A DNA stretch of 64,000 nt from Cellulosimicrobium protaetiae. GTDB taxonomy: Bacteria; Actinomycetota; Actinomycetes; Actinomycetales; Cellulomonadaceae. Shown in pieces: positions 8,793-16,903 of the stretch. Where the stretch lies: the NCBI RefSeq assembly GCF_009708005.2, contig NZ_CP052757.1, forward strand, positions 1,550,001 through 1,614,000, written 5' to 3'. Below the pieces are notes generated by a model. The model saw only the letters and a program-made list of their open reading frames with translations. It was not told where the DNA came from and ran no database searches. Positions within the stretch are counted from its first letter, which is position 1. Each line of letters starts with the position of its first letter. The position numbers and the translations under genes were made by a program.

Positions 8793-8865
8793 GGGGCTAT
8801 GGCGCAGTTGGTAGCGCGTCTCGTTCGCAATGAGAAGGTCGGGGGTTCGAATCCCCCTAGCTCCA
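8793..8865 (+). tRNA. tRNA-Ala (anticodon CGC)
   Basis: 73-nt cloverleaf. The acceptor stem GGGGCTA pairs with TAGCTCC (one G-U), the D-arm contains GGCGCAGTTGGTAGCGC, the anticodon loop TTCGCAA places CGC at 8826-8828, the T-arm is GGGGGTTCGAATCCCCC and the discriminator is A. CCA is not encoded. It reads GCG codons, which are abundant in this genome. A strong terminator follows. Confidence 0.95.
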
Positions 8866-8870
8866 CCGGA

Positions 8871-8924
8871 GAGACCCTCGCCAGACCAGGTCCACGACCT
8901 GCGACGGCGAGGGTCTCGTCTTTT
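8871..8924 (+). terminator. Intrinsic terminator after tRNA-Ala
   Basis: Arms 8871-8882 (GAGACCCTCGCC) and 8906-8917 are perfectly complementary and are followed by GTCTTTT, a rare T-tract in this sequence. It ends the tRNA transcript and may also serve the convergent small gene at 8967. Confidence 0.85.
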
Positions 8925-8966
8925 CTCCGCAGCTCGCGGGGCGCTTCGCGAACCGCCCGCCGGTGG

Positions 8967-9137
8967 CTAGAAGTCCTCGCGACGGATGCCGAGGCGTGCG
9001 CGCTCGGCCGTGACGCGGTCGCGGTCCGACGTCGCCACGTGACCCACCGTCACACGGTCGCGGCGGAGCACGGCGAGCCCGTCCTCGAACGCGTCGAGGA
9101 CGGGCTCGGGTGCGGGCTCTCTCCGGCGGTGGCGCAC
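8967..9137 (-). CDS. Small basic protein of unknown function
   Basis: 56 aa from GTG 9137. Codon use is strongly coding-like: nearly every third base is G or C through to the stop. The sequence is charged and predicted helical (EPVLDAFEDGLAVLRRDRVTV, then HVATSDRDRVTAERARLGIRREDF), with no signal peptide or membrane segment. It faces the tRNA-Ala terminator and is divergent from the FGE gene, sharing an 88-bp upstream region. I do not recognise the family. A purine-rich stretch upstream (GAGAGGA) could be its ribosome-binding site. Confidence 0.55.
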   Translation of the reverse strand: MRHRRREPAPEPVLDAFEDGLAVLRRDRVTVGHVATSDRDRVTAERARLGIRREDF

Positions 9138-9213
9138 GGGTCCATCCTCTCCCGGCAGTGTGCGCAGGGGAAGCGATCGCCGTGGTCGCTGCGCCGCCCG
9201 GACGCGCCGCACC

Positions 9214-9219
9214 TATGCT
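9214..9219 (+). promoter_or_regulatory. -10 box of the FGE gene (leaderless)
   Basis: TATGCT ends 6 bases before GTG 9226. There is no ribosome-binding site, so this is a leaderless arrangement. Confidence 0.5.
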
Positions 9220-9225
9220 GGCCGC

Positions 9226-10122
9226 GTGGCGCTCACCGAGCTCGTCCGCGTCCCCGGCGGGACGTTCCGCATGGGTTCCGACCGGCACTACCCCGAGGAA
9301 GGGCCGGCGCACGACCGGGAGGTCGAGCCGTTCCTGCTGGAGCGGCACGCGGTGACGAACGCGCAGTACGCGGCGTTCGTCGCGGACACCGGCTACGTGA
9401 CCGTCGCGGAGCGCGCGCTCGACCCGGCCGACTTCCCCGGGGCCGACCCGGCGGACCTCGTGCCCGGGGGTCTCGTGTTCACCCCGACGGCGGGGCCGGT
9501 CGACCTGCGCGACTGGCGGCAGTGGTGGCGTTGGCAGCCTGGGGCGTCGTGGCGCTCGCCGCAGGGGCCGGGGTCCGAGGTCGACGACCGCCCGGACCAC
9601 CCGGTGGTGCTCGTCGCGTTCGAGGACGCGTCGGCGTACGCGGCGTGGGCGGGGCGGCGGCTGCCGACGGAGGCCGAGTGGGAGCGTGCGGCCCGCGGCG
9701 GGCTGGAGGGCGCCGAGTTCGCCTGGGGCGACGAGTTCGCGCCGGGCGGACGCCCGATGGCGAACACGTGGCGGGGCCGGTTCCCCTACCTGAACGAGGG
9801 CTGGGGCGGCACGTCGCCCGTCGGCTCCTACGCACCGAACGCGTACGGGCAGGTGGACATGGTCGGGAACACGTGGGAGTGGACCGTCGACACGTTCACG
9901 CCCCGCCACGTCGTCCCGGGGGCGTGCGGCCCGGACGCCGGTGCGCGGCCGAACCTGCTCGCCCCGACGACGTCGCCACAGGTCCTGCGGGTCACCAAGG
10001 GCGGGTCGCACCTCTGCGCGCCCGAGTACTGCCGCCGCTACCGGCCGGCGGCGCGCTCGCCGCAGTCGGACGACAGCGCGACGACGCACCTCGGCTTCCG
10101 TTGCGCCGCCGACATCGCCTGA
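9226..10122 (+). CDS. Formylglycine-generating enzyme (SUMF1/FGE family)
   Basis: 298 aa. Full FGE-sulfatase domain: PGGTFRMGS at the N-terminus, RLPTEAEWERAARGG in the middle, MVGNTWEWTVD, and near the end GGSHLC...YCRRYRPAAR. Cysteines 264 and 269 match the spacing of the copper-binding active-site pair of Streptomyces FGE, so this looks like a true oxidase converting a sulfatase Cys to formylglycine rather than a SUMF1-like relative. It has no signal peptide and should act in the cytoplasm before sulfatase export. No sulfatase lies in the window, so its client is elsewhere. Confidence 0.9.
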   Translation: MALTELVRVPGGTFRMGSDRHYPEEGPAHDREVEPFLLERHAVTNAQYAAFVADTGYVTVAERALDPADFPGADPADLVPGGLVFTPTAGPVDLRDWRQWWRWQPGASWRSPQGPGSEVDDRPDHPVVLVAFEDASAYAAWAGRRLPTEAEWERAARGGLEGAEFAWGDEFAPGGRPMANTWRGRFPYLNEGWGGTSPVGSYAPNAYGQVDMVGNTWEWTVDTFTPRHVVPGACGPDAGARPNLLAPTTSPQVLRVTKGGSHLCAPEYCRRYRPAARSPQSDDSATTHLGFRCAADIA

Positions 10123-10167
10123 CGCGGGGACGTCCCGACGCCGTGCGACGGCGGACGGGCGGGCACG

Positions 10168-10200
10168 ACGAAGGCCCCCGCCGTCGACAGGGGCCCTCGT
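10168..10200. terminator. Bidirectional hairpin between FGE and DUF4190 genes
   Basis: Arms ACGAAGGCCCC (10168-10178) and GGGGCCCTCGT (10190-10200) pair with one mismatch, between convergent genes. It likely stops both transcripts. Confidence 0.6.
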
Positions 10201-10234
10201 GGATCCGGGAGCCGGGGACGGACCCCGGTGCGGG

Positions 10235-10732
10235 TCAGGAGCAGGTGTAGGTGACGCCGTCCTCGAAGTGCGTGCCCGGGCCGAGCTCGGAGCACTTCTC
10301 GACGAGCGCGGCCGTCCCGATGCCCAGGATGATGCCGACCACGATCGAGATGACGAGCACGATCGCACCGACGATGATGCCGGCGAGGGCGAGGTTGTTC
10401 TTGTAGCCGGCCTTCTTCGACTTGTTGAAGGCCACGATGCTGAGGATCAGGCCGACGATCGACAGGCAGCCGAGGAACGACAGCACGAGGCCGACGATGC
10501 CCATGGTCTTGCCGGGGTCCTGCGCCGGGGCGGAGTACCCGGGCGTGCCGCCCTGCGGGGCGTTGTACTGCGGTGCCTGCGGCGCGCCGTACTGGGGTGC
10601 CTGCGGGGCGCCGTACTGCGGGGCCTGCGGCGGCTGCTGGGGCTGGCCGGGCTGCGGCGCGCCGTACGCGGGCGGGCCCGACGGCGTCGCGCCGGGCTGC
10701 GGGTTCTGGTCGGGCTGGTCGGGGGTCGACAT
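10235..10732 (-). CDS. DUF4190-type membrane protein with Pro/Gln-rich repeats
   Basis: 165 aa. The N-terminal ~70 residues are a proline/glutamine-rich region with near-identical repeats of the type APQYGAPQ (three in tandem). Two hydrophobic helices follow (MGIVGLVLSFLGCLSIVGLILSIVA and LALAGIIVGAIVLVISIVVGIILGIG) with a short KSKKAGYKNN loop, as in DUF4190. The C-terminus carries two Cys and is probably extracytoplasmic. Function is unknown; such proteins are widespread in actinobacteria. The repeats could bind SH3-like or WW-like partners, but that is speculation. Confidence 0.85.
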   Translation of the reverse strand: MSTPDQPDQNPQPGATPSGPPAYGAPQPGQPQQPPQAPQYGAPQAPQYGAPQAPQYNAPQGGTPGYSAPAQDPGKTMGIVGLVLSFLGCLSIVGLILSIVAFNKSKKAGYKNNLALAGIIVGAIVLVISIVVGIILGIGTAALVEKCSELGPGTHFEDGVTYTCS

Positions 10733-10933
10733 GCGATCTCCTCGGCGGTGGGTCAGGGCCTGGCCAGTATGCCCGCCGGGGCCCCTCGGCGTCCCGTGTT
10801 TCCACGGCGCGTCCGTGACCTCGGCAGGACACGGGGTCTGCCGGCGCGGGCCCGTCCACCCGACGGGCCGACCGTCACGACTCCCTCACATCCGAGGGTC
10901 GGCGGCACGCACGCGGTGCGCGATGATGGGGTC

Positions 10934-12562
10934 GTGAAATCTCGGAAGGTCCGATTCGTCCCTGTCGCACTACCGGTAGTCCTCACCCTCGGCGCCGGTG
11001 CCGTGCTGGGCGGGTGCGCCGCCGAGAGCGCGAAGGCCGACGGGCCGTCGTCGGGCGAGACCGGGCTCGTCGCCCGTGCCGCCGAGCCGAGCGACAGCGT
11101 CCTCGTCCTCGACTCGACCGACCCGGCGGAGCTCGCGCTCACGAGCAGCCAGGCGTTCTTCACGTCCGCGCCGGTCGTCGTCCTCGCCGTCGCGGACGAC
11201 GAGGCGGCGCGCGCCACCGCGGCGGCCGCCGCCGTCGAGCTCGCGGCTCCCGTCCTGCTGGTCGGCGGGGCGATCTCCGACGGCGGCCTGCGCACCGAGC
11301 TCGCGCGCCTGGGCGTCGTGGCCGTCGTCGAGGTCGGCGAGGCGGACGCTCCCCCGGGGCAGGAGGACACCGGCGAGGGCCCCGTGCGGGCCACGGTGGG
11401 CGACGTCGACGGCGTCGAACGAGTCCTGCTCGACGTCGGTGCCCTGGGCTCCGACGGGACGATCGACCCGCACGACCTCGACGAGGTCCGGGCCGCGCTC
11501 CCCGAGCGCGGCGAGCCGGAGACCCTGACGGAGGTCCTCGCGCTCACGGAGCCCGGAGGCCTGGACACTCCCGGCGGGCCGCAGGCGGCGGCGATCGCGA
11601 CCGCCCGGGCGGCGGGCGCGGTGCCGCTCGAGGTGCCGCAGGGCGACCCGCGTGCCTCGGCGGAGGTCGTCGACGCGCTCGCCGCGGCGAAGGCGCTCGC
11701 CGTCGTCGGGATCGGGGAGAGCTTCGGTGCCGCGGACGACCTCGCGTGGCGGCTGCGCACCGCCGAGGAGGGCACCCTGCTCCCGAGCGGGTCGCAGCTC
11801 GTCCTCGCGGACGGCGTGCGCTACGTGGCGGTGGAGGCGGACGCCGTGACGTCGAGTCTCGTCGCGGTGGGTGAGCGCGCGGCGTCGGAGGCGGTCTCCC
11901 GGGCGCAGGACGCGGCCGCCTCGTACGCGGAGGCCGTGCCGGAGGAGACCGTGGTCCCGGTGCTCGAGGTCCCGGCGACCCGGGCGTCGACGAGCGCCGG
12001 GAGCGACCGGGACTACTCGACGGAGATCCCGTCCGTGGAGCTCCTGCCGCTCGTGGACGCCGCGGCGGAGGCGGGCGTGCTGGTCGTGCTGCGGCTCGAG
12101 CCGGGCCGCGCGACGTTCGACGAGCAGGTGACCGAGTACGCGGACGTCCTCGCGCGCCCGACCGTCGGTGTCGCCCTCGACGTCGACGCGCGCAGGCCGA
12201 CGGACGGGTCGCCCGCCGGGACGGTCGACGCCGCCGAGCTCGGCGCGGCGATCGACGCGGTCGGCGAGGTCGTGCGGGAGGGGGCCCTCCCGCAGAAGCT
12301 GGTCGTGGTGCAGCGTCCGGACGCGGACGCGGTCCGGGACGCCGCGGCGCTGGACCTGGGTGCGGGCGAGGCCGCCGTGGTCCTGCGCTCCACGTCCGGT
12401 GACGGGTACGCCGCGCGGGTGCGGGACTGGGGTCTCCTGCTCGACGGCCTCCCGGACGGGATGGTCGGCGGGTGGACCACCGGGTCCTCCGACCCGGCCC
12501 GCGACGTCGAGGGCGTGCTCTCGCTCGACCCGAGCCCGCGGTACGTCGCTCCCTCGCCGTAG
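10934..12562 (+). CDS. Predicted surface lipoprotein with cell-wall-binding-repeat-like N-terminal region
   Basis: 542 aa. The signal peptide ends in a lipobox VLGGC (Cys about 30). The following ~100 residues (VLVLDSTDPAELALTSSQAFF ..., then APVLLVGGAISDGGLRTELARLGVVAVVEVG) resemble the CWB2 repeat: asset-like LLVGG and ELARLG motifs in the same order. This similarity is weak. The C-terminal half alternates hydrophobic strands and helices like a TIM-barrel or polysaccharide-deacetylase-like protein but I see no catalytic motif. GTG 10934 is chosen because the signal peptide follows directly and a GATGAT box lies 6 bases upstream. Function unknown. Confidence 0.65.
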   Translation: MKSRKVRFVPVALPVVLTLGAGAVLGGCAAESAKADGPSSGETGLVARAAEPSDSVLVLDSTDPAELALTSSQAFFTSAPVVVLAVADDEAARATAAAAAVELAAPVLLVGGAISDGGLRTELARLGVVAVVEVGEADAPPGQEDTGEGPVRATVGDVDGVERVLLDVGALGSDGTIDPHDLDEVRAALPERGEPETLTEVLALTEPGGLDTPGGPQAAAIATARAAGAVPLEVPQGDPRASAEVVDALAAAKALAVVGIGESFGAADDLAWRLRTAEEGTLLPSGSQLVLADGVRYVAVEADAVTSSLVAVGERAASEAVSRAQDAAASYAEAVPEETVVPVLEVPATRASTSAGSDRDYSTEIPSVELLPLVDAAAEAGVLVVLRLEPGRATFDEQVTEYADVLARPTVGVALDVDARRPTDGSPAGTVDAAELGAAIDAVGEVVREGALPQKLVVVQRPDADAVRDAAALDLGAGEAAVVLRSTSGDGYAARVRDWGLLLDGLPDGMVGGWTTGSSDPARDVEGVLSLDPSPRYVAPSP

Positions 12563-12574
12563 TCCCCGGGGCAC

Positions 12575-12604
12575 TTGGCCGCTCCTCCACGTGCGGGTTA
12601 GGGT
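12575..12604 (+). promoter_or_regulatory. Promoter of the GH20 gene
   Basis: TTGGCC (12575-12580), 18 bp spacer, TAGGGT (12599-12604). The start of transcription would fall near 12611, immediately before the palindrome at 12621. Confidence 0.6.
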
Positions 12605-12620
12605 GGGTCGCTCGCAAAGC

Positions 12621-12632
12621 CGAATCGATTCG
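12621..12632. promoter_or_regulatory. Palindromic operator candidate upstream of GH20
   Basis: CGAATCGATTCG is a perfect 12-bp palindrome 16 bp after the -10 box and 29 bp before the GH20 start. A central CG flanked by AT is a LacI-family habit, and the position would block early transcription. No cognate regulator is adjacent. Confidence 0.5.
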
Positions 12633-12661
12633 ATCCACCGCACCAGACGACGAGGTTCCCG

Positions 12662-14158
12662 ATGCTCTCGGTCATCCCCCAGCCCCTGCAGGTCGAGCCC
12701 GGCACGGGCCACGTGCCCGCCGCCGCTCTGGAGGTGACCGTGCTCGGGATCGAGCACGCCGCCCCGTGGCTCGGTGACCTGACCGCTGCGCTGCTGAGCG
12801 GCGTCGAGGGCGTGACCGCGACGCACGACGACCTCACGTCCGGCGGAGGGTCCTCCGCGCCCGGGACGCCGACGCCCGTCGTCCTGCGCATCGACGAGCA
12901 GGCCGGACCGGAGGGCTCCACGAGCCCCGAGCGGTACAGCCTCGTCGTCGACGACGCGGGCGTCACCGCGACCGCGGCGGAGCCCGCCGGCCTGTTCCAC
13001 GCGGTGCAGACGCTGCGGCAGATCCTCGAGACGCCCGACGCGGGTGACGCGTCCGCGCGGGCGCCCCACGTCGTCGTCCACGACGCCCCCCGGTACCCCT
13101 GGCGCGGGCTGTCCGTCGACCTCGCGCGGACCTTCTTCGGCCTCGACGCGCTGCGCGCCGTGATCGACGTCGCCGCCGCGTACAAGCTCAACGTGCTCCA
13201 CCTGCACCTCACGGACGACCAGGGCTGGCGCATCGAGTCGCCGTCGCGCCCCGAGCTCGCGAAGCTCTCGTCCGGCAGCGACACGACCGGCGGGAAGGGC
13301 GGGCACCTGTCGCTCGCGGACTTCCGTGCGCTGCAGGACCACGCGGCGGAGCGGTTCGTGCGCGTCGTGCCGGAGATCGACGTCCCCGGTCACATCAACG
13401 CCGCGACGCACGTGTACGGCGACCTCATGCCCGACGGCGTCCCGACCGACGCGTACACCGGGACCGAGGTCGGGTTCTCCCGCCTCACGTTCGACCTGCC
13501 CGCGACCGAGCCGTTCCTGCGCGACGTGTTCACCGACCTCGCGCACGCGACCGACGGCGAGCACGTGCACCTCGGCGGTGACGAGGTGCTGAAGATGGAG
13601 CCCGCGGAGTACGCGCGGTTCGTCGAGCTGTGCGAGCGACTCGTGGTCGAGGCCGGCAAGAAGCCGGTCGCGTGGCAGGAGGCGGCGAAGGCGCCGCTGC
13701 GCCCGGGCACGCTCGTGCAGTACTGGGACACGCACCCGATGGACCTCACGTACCTCGTCGACGCCGCGAAGGCCGGGGCCCGCGTCATCCTGTCGCCCGC
13801 GAACCGCGTGTACCTCGACATGCGGTACACGGCCGACTTCGACCCCGCCCTCGGCCAGGACTGGGCCGGTCTCGTCGAGGTCCGCGACGCGTACGACTGG
13901 GAGCCGGAGGAGGTCGTGCCGGGTCTGCCGGCCGACACGATCGAGGGTGTCGAGGCCGCCGTCTGGACCGAGAACATCCCCACGCTCGACGCGCTGTTCA
14001 CCATGCTGCTGCCGCGCCTGAGCGCGGCGGCCGAGGTCGCGTGGACGGCCCCCGCGCGCAAGGACTGGGACGACTACCGTCGGCGCGTCGCCCGCGAGGC
14101 CCACGCGTGGCGACGCGCCGGGGTCGCGTTCCACGCGTCCGAGCAGGTCGACTGGTGA
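12662..14158 (+). CDS. Beta-N-acetylhexosaminidase (GH20)
   Basis: 498 aa. N-terminal GH20b domain (about 1-125) then a catalytic barrel beginning YPWRGLSVDLARTFF, with LHLHLTDDQGWRIE, VPEIDVPGHINAA and the catalytic Asp-Glu pair D307-E308 in HLGGDEVL. The WTEN near the end completes the substrate pocket. It releases terminal GlcNAc/GalNAc by substrate-assisted catalysis. No signal peptide is visible, so it probably acts on imported chito-oligosaccharides, feeding the same pool as the chitobiose phosphorylase at 4111. GAGG precedes the ATG. A promoter and palindrome lie just upstream. Confidence 0.92.
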   Translation: MLSVIPQPLQVEPGTGHVPAAALEVTVLGIEHAAPWLGDLTAALLSGVEGVTATHDDLTSGGGSSAPGTPTPVVLRIDEQAGPEGSTSPERYSLVVDDAGVTATAAEPAGLFHAVQTLRQILETPDAGDASARAPHVVVHDAPRYPWRGLSVDLARTFFGLDALRAVIDVAAAYKLNVLHLHLTDDQGWRIESPSRPELAKLSSGSDTTGGKGGHLSLADFRALQDHAAERFVRVVPEIDVPGHINAATHVYGDLMPDGVPTDAYTGTEVGFSRLTFDLPATEPFLRDVFTDLAHATDGEHVHLGGDEVLKMEPAEYARFVELCERLVVEAGKKPVAWQEAAKAPLRPGTLVQYWDTHPMDLTYLVDAAKAGARVILSPANRVYLDMRYTADFDPALGQDWAGLVEVRDAYDWEPEEVVPGLPADTIEGVEAAVWTENIPTLDALFTMLLPRLSAAAEVAWTAPARKDWDDYRRRVAREAHAWRRAGVAFHASEQVDW

Positions 14159-14162
14159 CGCG

Positions 14163-15911
14163 TCAGATCCAGGTCGGCAGCCACATGTGCATGCGCCAGA
14201 ACCAGTACGGCACCTGCCAGGCGGTCCAGATCGGGTAGAAGAACACGCTGACGGCACCGATCGTCGTGAGCAGCACCGTGATCCCGACGCGCACGCGTGC
14301 CCGCGCGGTCTCGCGACGCTCGGTGCGTTCGAGCGCGAGCGTCATCGCGTAGACCAGCGTGAGCACGACCCACGGGGTGAACACGATCGAGTAGAACGTG
14401 AAGATGGTCCGCTCGGCGTAGAGGAACCACGGCCCCCACCCGGCGACGATCCCGCTCAGCACGGCGAGCGCCCGCCAGTCCTTGAGCCGGACGAGCGCGT
14501 ACAGCGCGACGAGGATCGCGAGCGCCGCCGTCCACCAGAGCACGGGGTTGCCGATCGACGTGATCGCGCGGGCGCACCGCTCCACCTCGCACCCGGCCTC
14601 GCCGGGGTCGTAGGAGCGCCAGTAGAACGACGTGGGCCGCCACTGGAGGATCCACCCGAGCGGGTGCGCCTCGTACGTGTGCTCGGACGTGAGCCCGTTG
14701 TGGAAGTCCCACATCTTGAGGTGGTACTCCCACAGGGACCGTAGGCCGGGCGGGAGCCACTGGACGCCCTCCCCGGGGTGCTCGACCGCCCACTGGCGCA
14801 TGTACGCGCCGGGGGTGCGGAACCACGACGTCCACGCGCCGAGGTAGGCGAGCGCCGCCGTCGGGAGCATGACGAGCGCGGCCGGGATCGCGTCGCGCAC
14901 GAGCGCGTCCTCCCACCAGCGCCCGACGCCCGCGGTGCGCCGCGCCGTCGCGTCCCACAGCACCGACACGACGGCGAAGACCGCGAGGAAGTACAGCCCC
15001 GACCACTTGACCCCGCACGCGAGACCCAGCGCGACGGCCGCGGCGAACCGCCACCACCGCCACCCGAGGCCGGGCCCGTAGCGCCCGATCGCCCCGCCCG
15101 CGTCGAGGATCGCCCCGCAGCGGTCGGCGAGGCGGCGTCGTGCCTGCTCGCGGTCGAGGAGCAGGCACCCGAACGCGACGAGCACCCAGATCATGAGCAT
15201 GTTGTCGAGAAGGCCGGTGCGGGAGTGCACGATCGCCTCGCCGTCGACGGCCATGAGCGCGCCCGCGACGATCCCCATCGCGGTGGAGGAGAAGAGGCGC
15301 CGCGCGATCCGCGCCACGAGCACGACGGCGACCACCCCGACGACCGCGGAGGCGATGCGCCACGACCACGGGTTCTCCGCGCCACCGAAGAACCTCATCC
15401 CCAGCGCGATCATCCACTTGCCGAGCGGGGGGTGGACCACGTAGTCGGCCGTCGGGAGGAACGAGTTCACGTCTCCGGCCTCGAACGCCGGGTTCGGCTC
15501 CTCGGGCCAGTCGGCCTCGTACCCGACCTGCAGCAGCGTCCACGCCTGCTTGACGTAGTACGTCTCGTCGAACACCAGCGTGCCCGGGCGGCCGAGGTTC
15601 CACAGCCGCAGCACCGCCGCGACGGCGGCGACGATCGCGACCCCGAGCCACCCCCACAGGCGGTCGTGCGCGGTCGCGCCGAGGGCCAGACGGCGGGGCC
15701 CGAGCAGCGCGAGCAGGAGGCGCTCGCGGTGGGTCAGGTCGGGCGAGTCGTCCCGGCCGTCCGCGGTGCCGCCGGCCGGAGCCTCGTCGGGCCCGGCGCC
15801 GGGCTCGTCGTCCGACGGTCGCGGAGGGTCGACGGCGGGGTCGTCGGAGACGCCGGTCGCGGGGAGAGGCCCGGGGTGCGCGTCGGCGGGCGGCTGGGAC
15901 ACGCAGGCCAT
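14163..15911 (-). CDS. pmt: Polyprenyl-phosphate-mannose protein O-mannosyltransferase
   Basis: 582 aa membrane enzyme of the PMT (GT39) family that transfers mannose from polyprenyl-P-mannose to Ser/Thr of secreted proteins on the outer face of the membrane. An 80-residue Pro/Asp-rich cytoplasmic tail precedes the first membrane helix. The catalytic acidic pair D115-E116 lies in LVFDETYYVK. YVVHPPLGKW, DNMLMIWV and about ten hydrophobic segments follow, ending in an aromatic WFWRMHMWLPTW. It is divergent from rsmI with only 34 bp between starts, the same pairing as Rv1002c/Rv1003. ATG 15911 is the first start after the shared gap. Confidence 0.92.
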   Translation of the reverse strand: MACVSQPPADAHPGPLPATGVSDDPAVDPPRPSDDEPGAGPDEAPAGGTADGRDDSPDLTHRERLLLALLGPRRLALGATAHDRLWGWLGVAIVAAVAAVLRLWNLGRPGTLVFDETYYVKQAWTLLQVGYEADWPEEPNPAFEAGDVNSFLPTADYVVHPPLGKWMIALGMRFFGGAENPWSWRIASAVVGVVAVVLVARIARRLFSSTAMGIVAGALMAVDGEAIVHSRTGLLDNMLMIWVLVAFGCLLLDREQARRRLADRCGAILDAGGAIGRYGPGLGWRWWRFAAAVALGLACGVKWSGLYFLAVFAVVSVLWDATARRTAGVGRWWEDALVRDAIPAALVMLPTAALAYLGAWTSWFRTPGAYMRQWAVEHPGEGVQWLPPGLRSLWEYHLKMWDFHNGLTSEHTYEAHPLGWILQWRPTSFYWRSYDPGEAGCEVERCARAITSIGNPVLWWTAALAILVALYALVRLKDWRALAVLSGIVAGWGPWFLYAERTIFTFYSIVFTPWVVLTLVYAMTLALERTERRETARARVRVGITVLLTTIGAVSVFFYPIWTAWQVPYWFWRMHMWLPTWI

Positions 15912-15945
15912 CGTAGGGGCACGTCCGTGTGGAACCCTGGGAGCC

Positions 15946-16836
15946 ATGTCCTCCTCGACCGACGCGCCCGACGCCGACCGGCCCACGACCCCGCGGGAGG
16001 CCGGGCACCTGGTGCTGGGCGGCACCCCCATCGGCAACGCGGAGGACGCGAGCCCGCGGCTGCGGCGCCTGCTCGCGGAGGCCGACGTCGTCGCGGCGGA
16101 GGACACGCGCCGCCTGCACGCGCTCGCGGGCCGCCTGGGCGTGCAGGTCGGCGGGCGGGTCCTCAGCTTCCACGAGCACAACGAGTCCGACCGCGCGGAC
16201 GACCTGCTCGACATCGTCGACGGGGGTGGGACGGTGCTCGTCGTCTCGGACGCGGGGATGCCGAGCGTGTCCGACCCCGGGTTCCGCGTCGTGGCACGCG
16301 CCGTCGAGCGCGGCGTCCCGGTCACGACGGCGCCGGGGCCGAGCGCGGTGCTCACCGCCCTCGCGCTCTCCGGGCTCCCGACGGACCGCTTCTGCTTCGA
16401 GGGGTTCCTGCCGCGCAAGGCCGGCGACCGGTCGCGCGCGCTCGCCGCGCTCGCCGACGAGCCGCGCACGCTCGTGTTCTTCGAGGCGCCCCACCGGGTG
16501 GCGGAGACGCTCGCCGCGATGGCCGAGGCGTTCGGCGCGGACCGGGCCGCCGCCGTCGCGCGCGAGCTCACCAAGACGTACGAGGAGGTGCTGCGCGGCC
16601 CCCTCGCCGAGCTCGCGGAGCGCGCCGCCGACGAGCAGCTCCGCGGGGAGATCTGCGTCGTCGTCGGCGGGGCGCCGCCGCGCGGTCCCGTGCCGCTCGC
16701 CGAGCTCGTGCCGCACGTCCTCGCGCGCGTCGACGGCGGGGAACGGCTCAAGGAGGTCGTCGCGGACGTCGCCCAGGACGCGGGCGTCGCGAAGCGCGAC
16801 CTCTACGCGGCGACGCTGGAGGCGCGCAAGCGCTGA
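15946..16836 (+). CDS. rsmI: 16S rRNA (cytidine-1402-2'-O)-methyltransferase
   Basis: 296 aa. SAM-dependent tetrapyrrole-methylase fold: GGTPIGNAEDASPR near the start, AAEDTR, SDAGMPSVSDPG, then APGPSAVLTALALSGLP and GFLPRK. These are the RsmI signatures. It 2'-O-methylates C1402 in the ribosomal P-site. The C-terminal 60 residues (KEVVADVAQDAGVAKRDLY) form the usual helical tail. GGGAG precedes the ATG at short spacing. It is divergent from pmt. Confidence 0.93.
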   Translation: MSSSTDAPDADRPTTPREAGHLVLGGTPIGNAEDASPRLRRLLAEADVVAAEDTRRLHALAGRLGVQVGGRVLSFHEHNESDRADDLLDIVDGGGTVLVVSDAGMPSVSDPGFRVVARAVERGVPVTTAPGPSAVLTALALSGLPTDRFCFEGFLPRKAGDRSRALAALADEPRTLVFFEAPHRVAETLAAMAEAFGADRAAAVARELTKTYEEVLRGPLAELAERAADEQLRGEICVVVGGAPPRGPVPLAELVPHVLARVDGGERLKEVVADVAQDAGVAKRDLYAATLEARKR

Positions 16837-16903
16837 CCTGCTCGCTCCCGGGCCGTCCGCAGGAGGGCGCCCGACCGCCCCCACCCGCCGACGGCTCGCG
16901 GGG

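Noticed and set aside
9941-10933. Upstream extension of the lipoprotein gene to 873 codons
   Set aside because: It would cover the DUF4190 gene in antisense and bury the signal peptide that begins right after GTG 10934.
12621-12632. DasR or CebR binding site
   Set aside because: The palindrome CGAATCGATTCG does not match the site types I know for either regulator.
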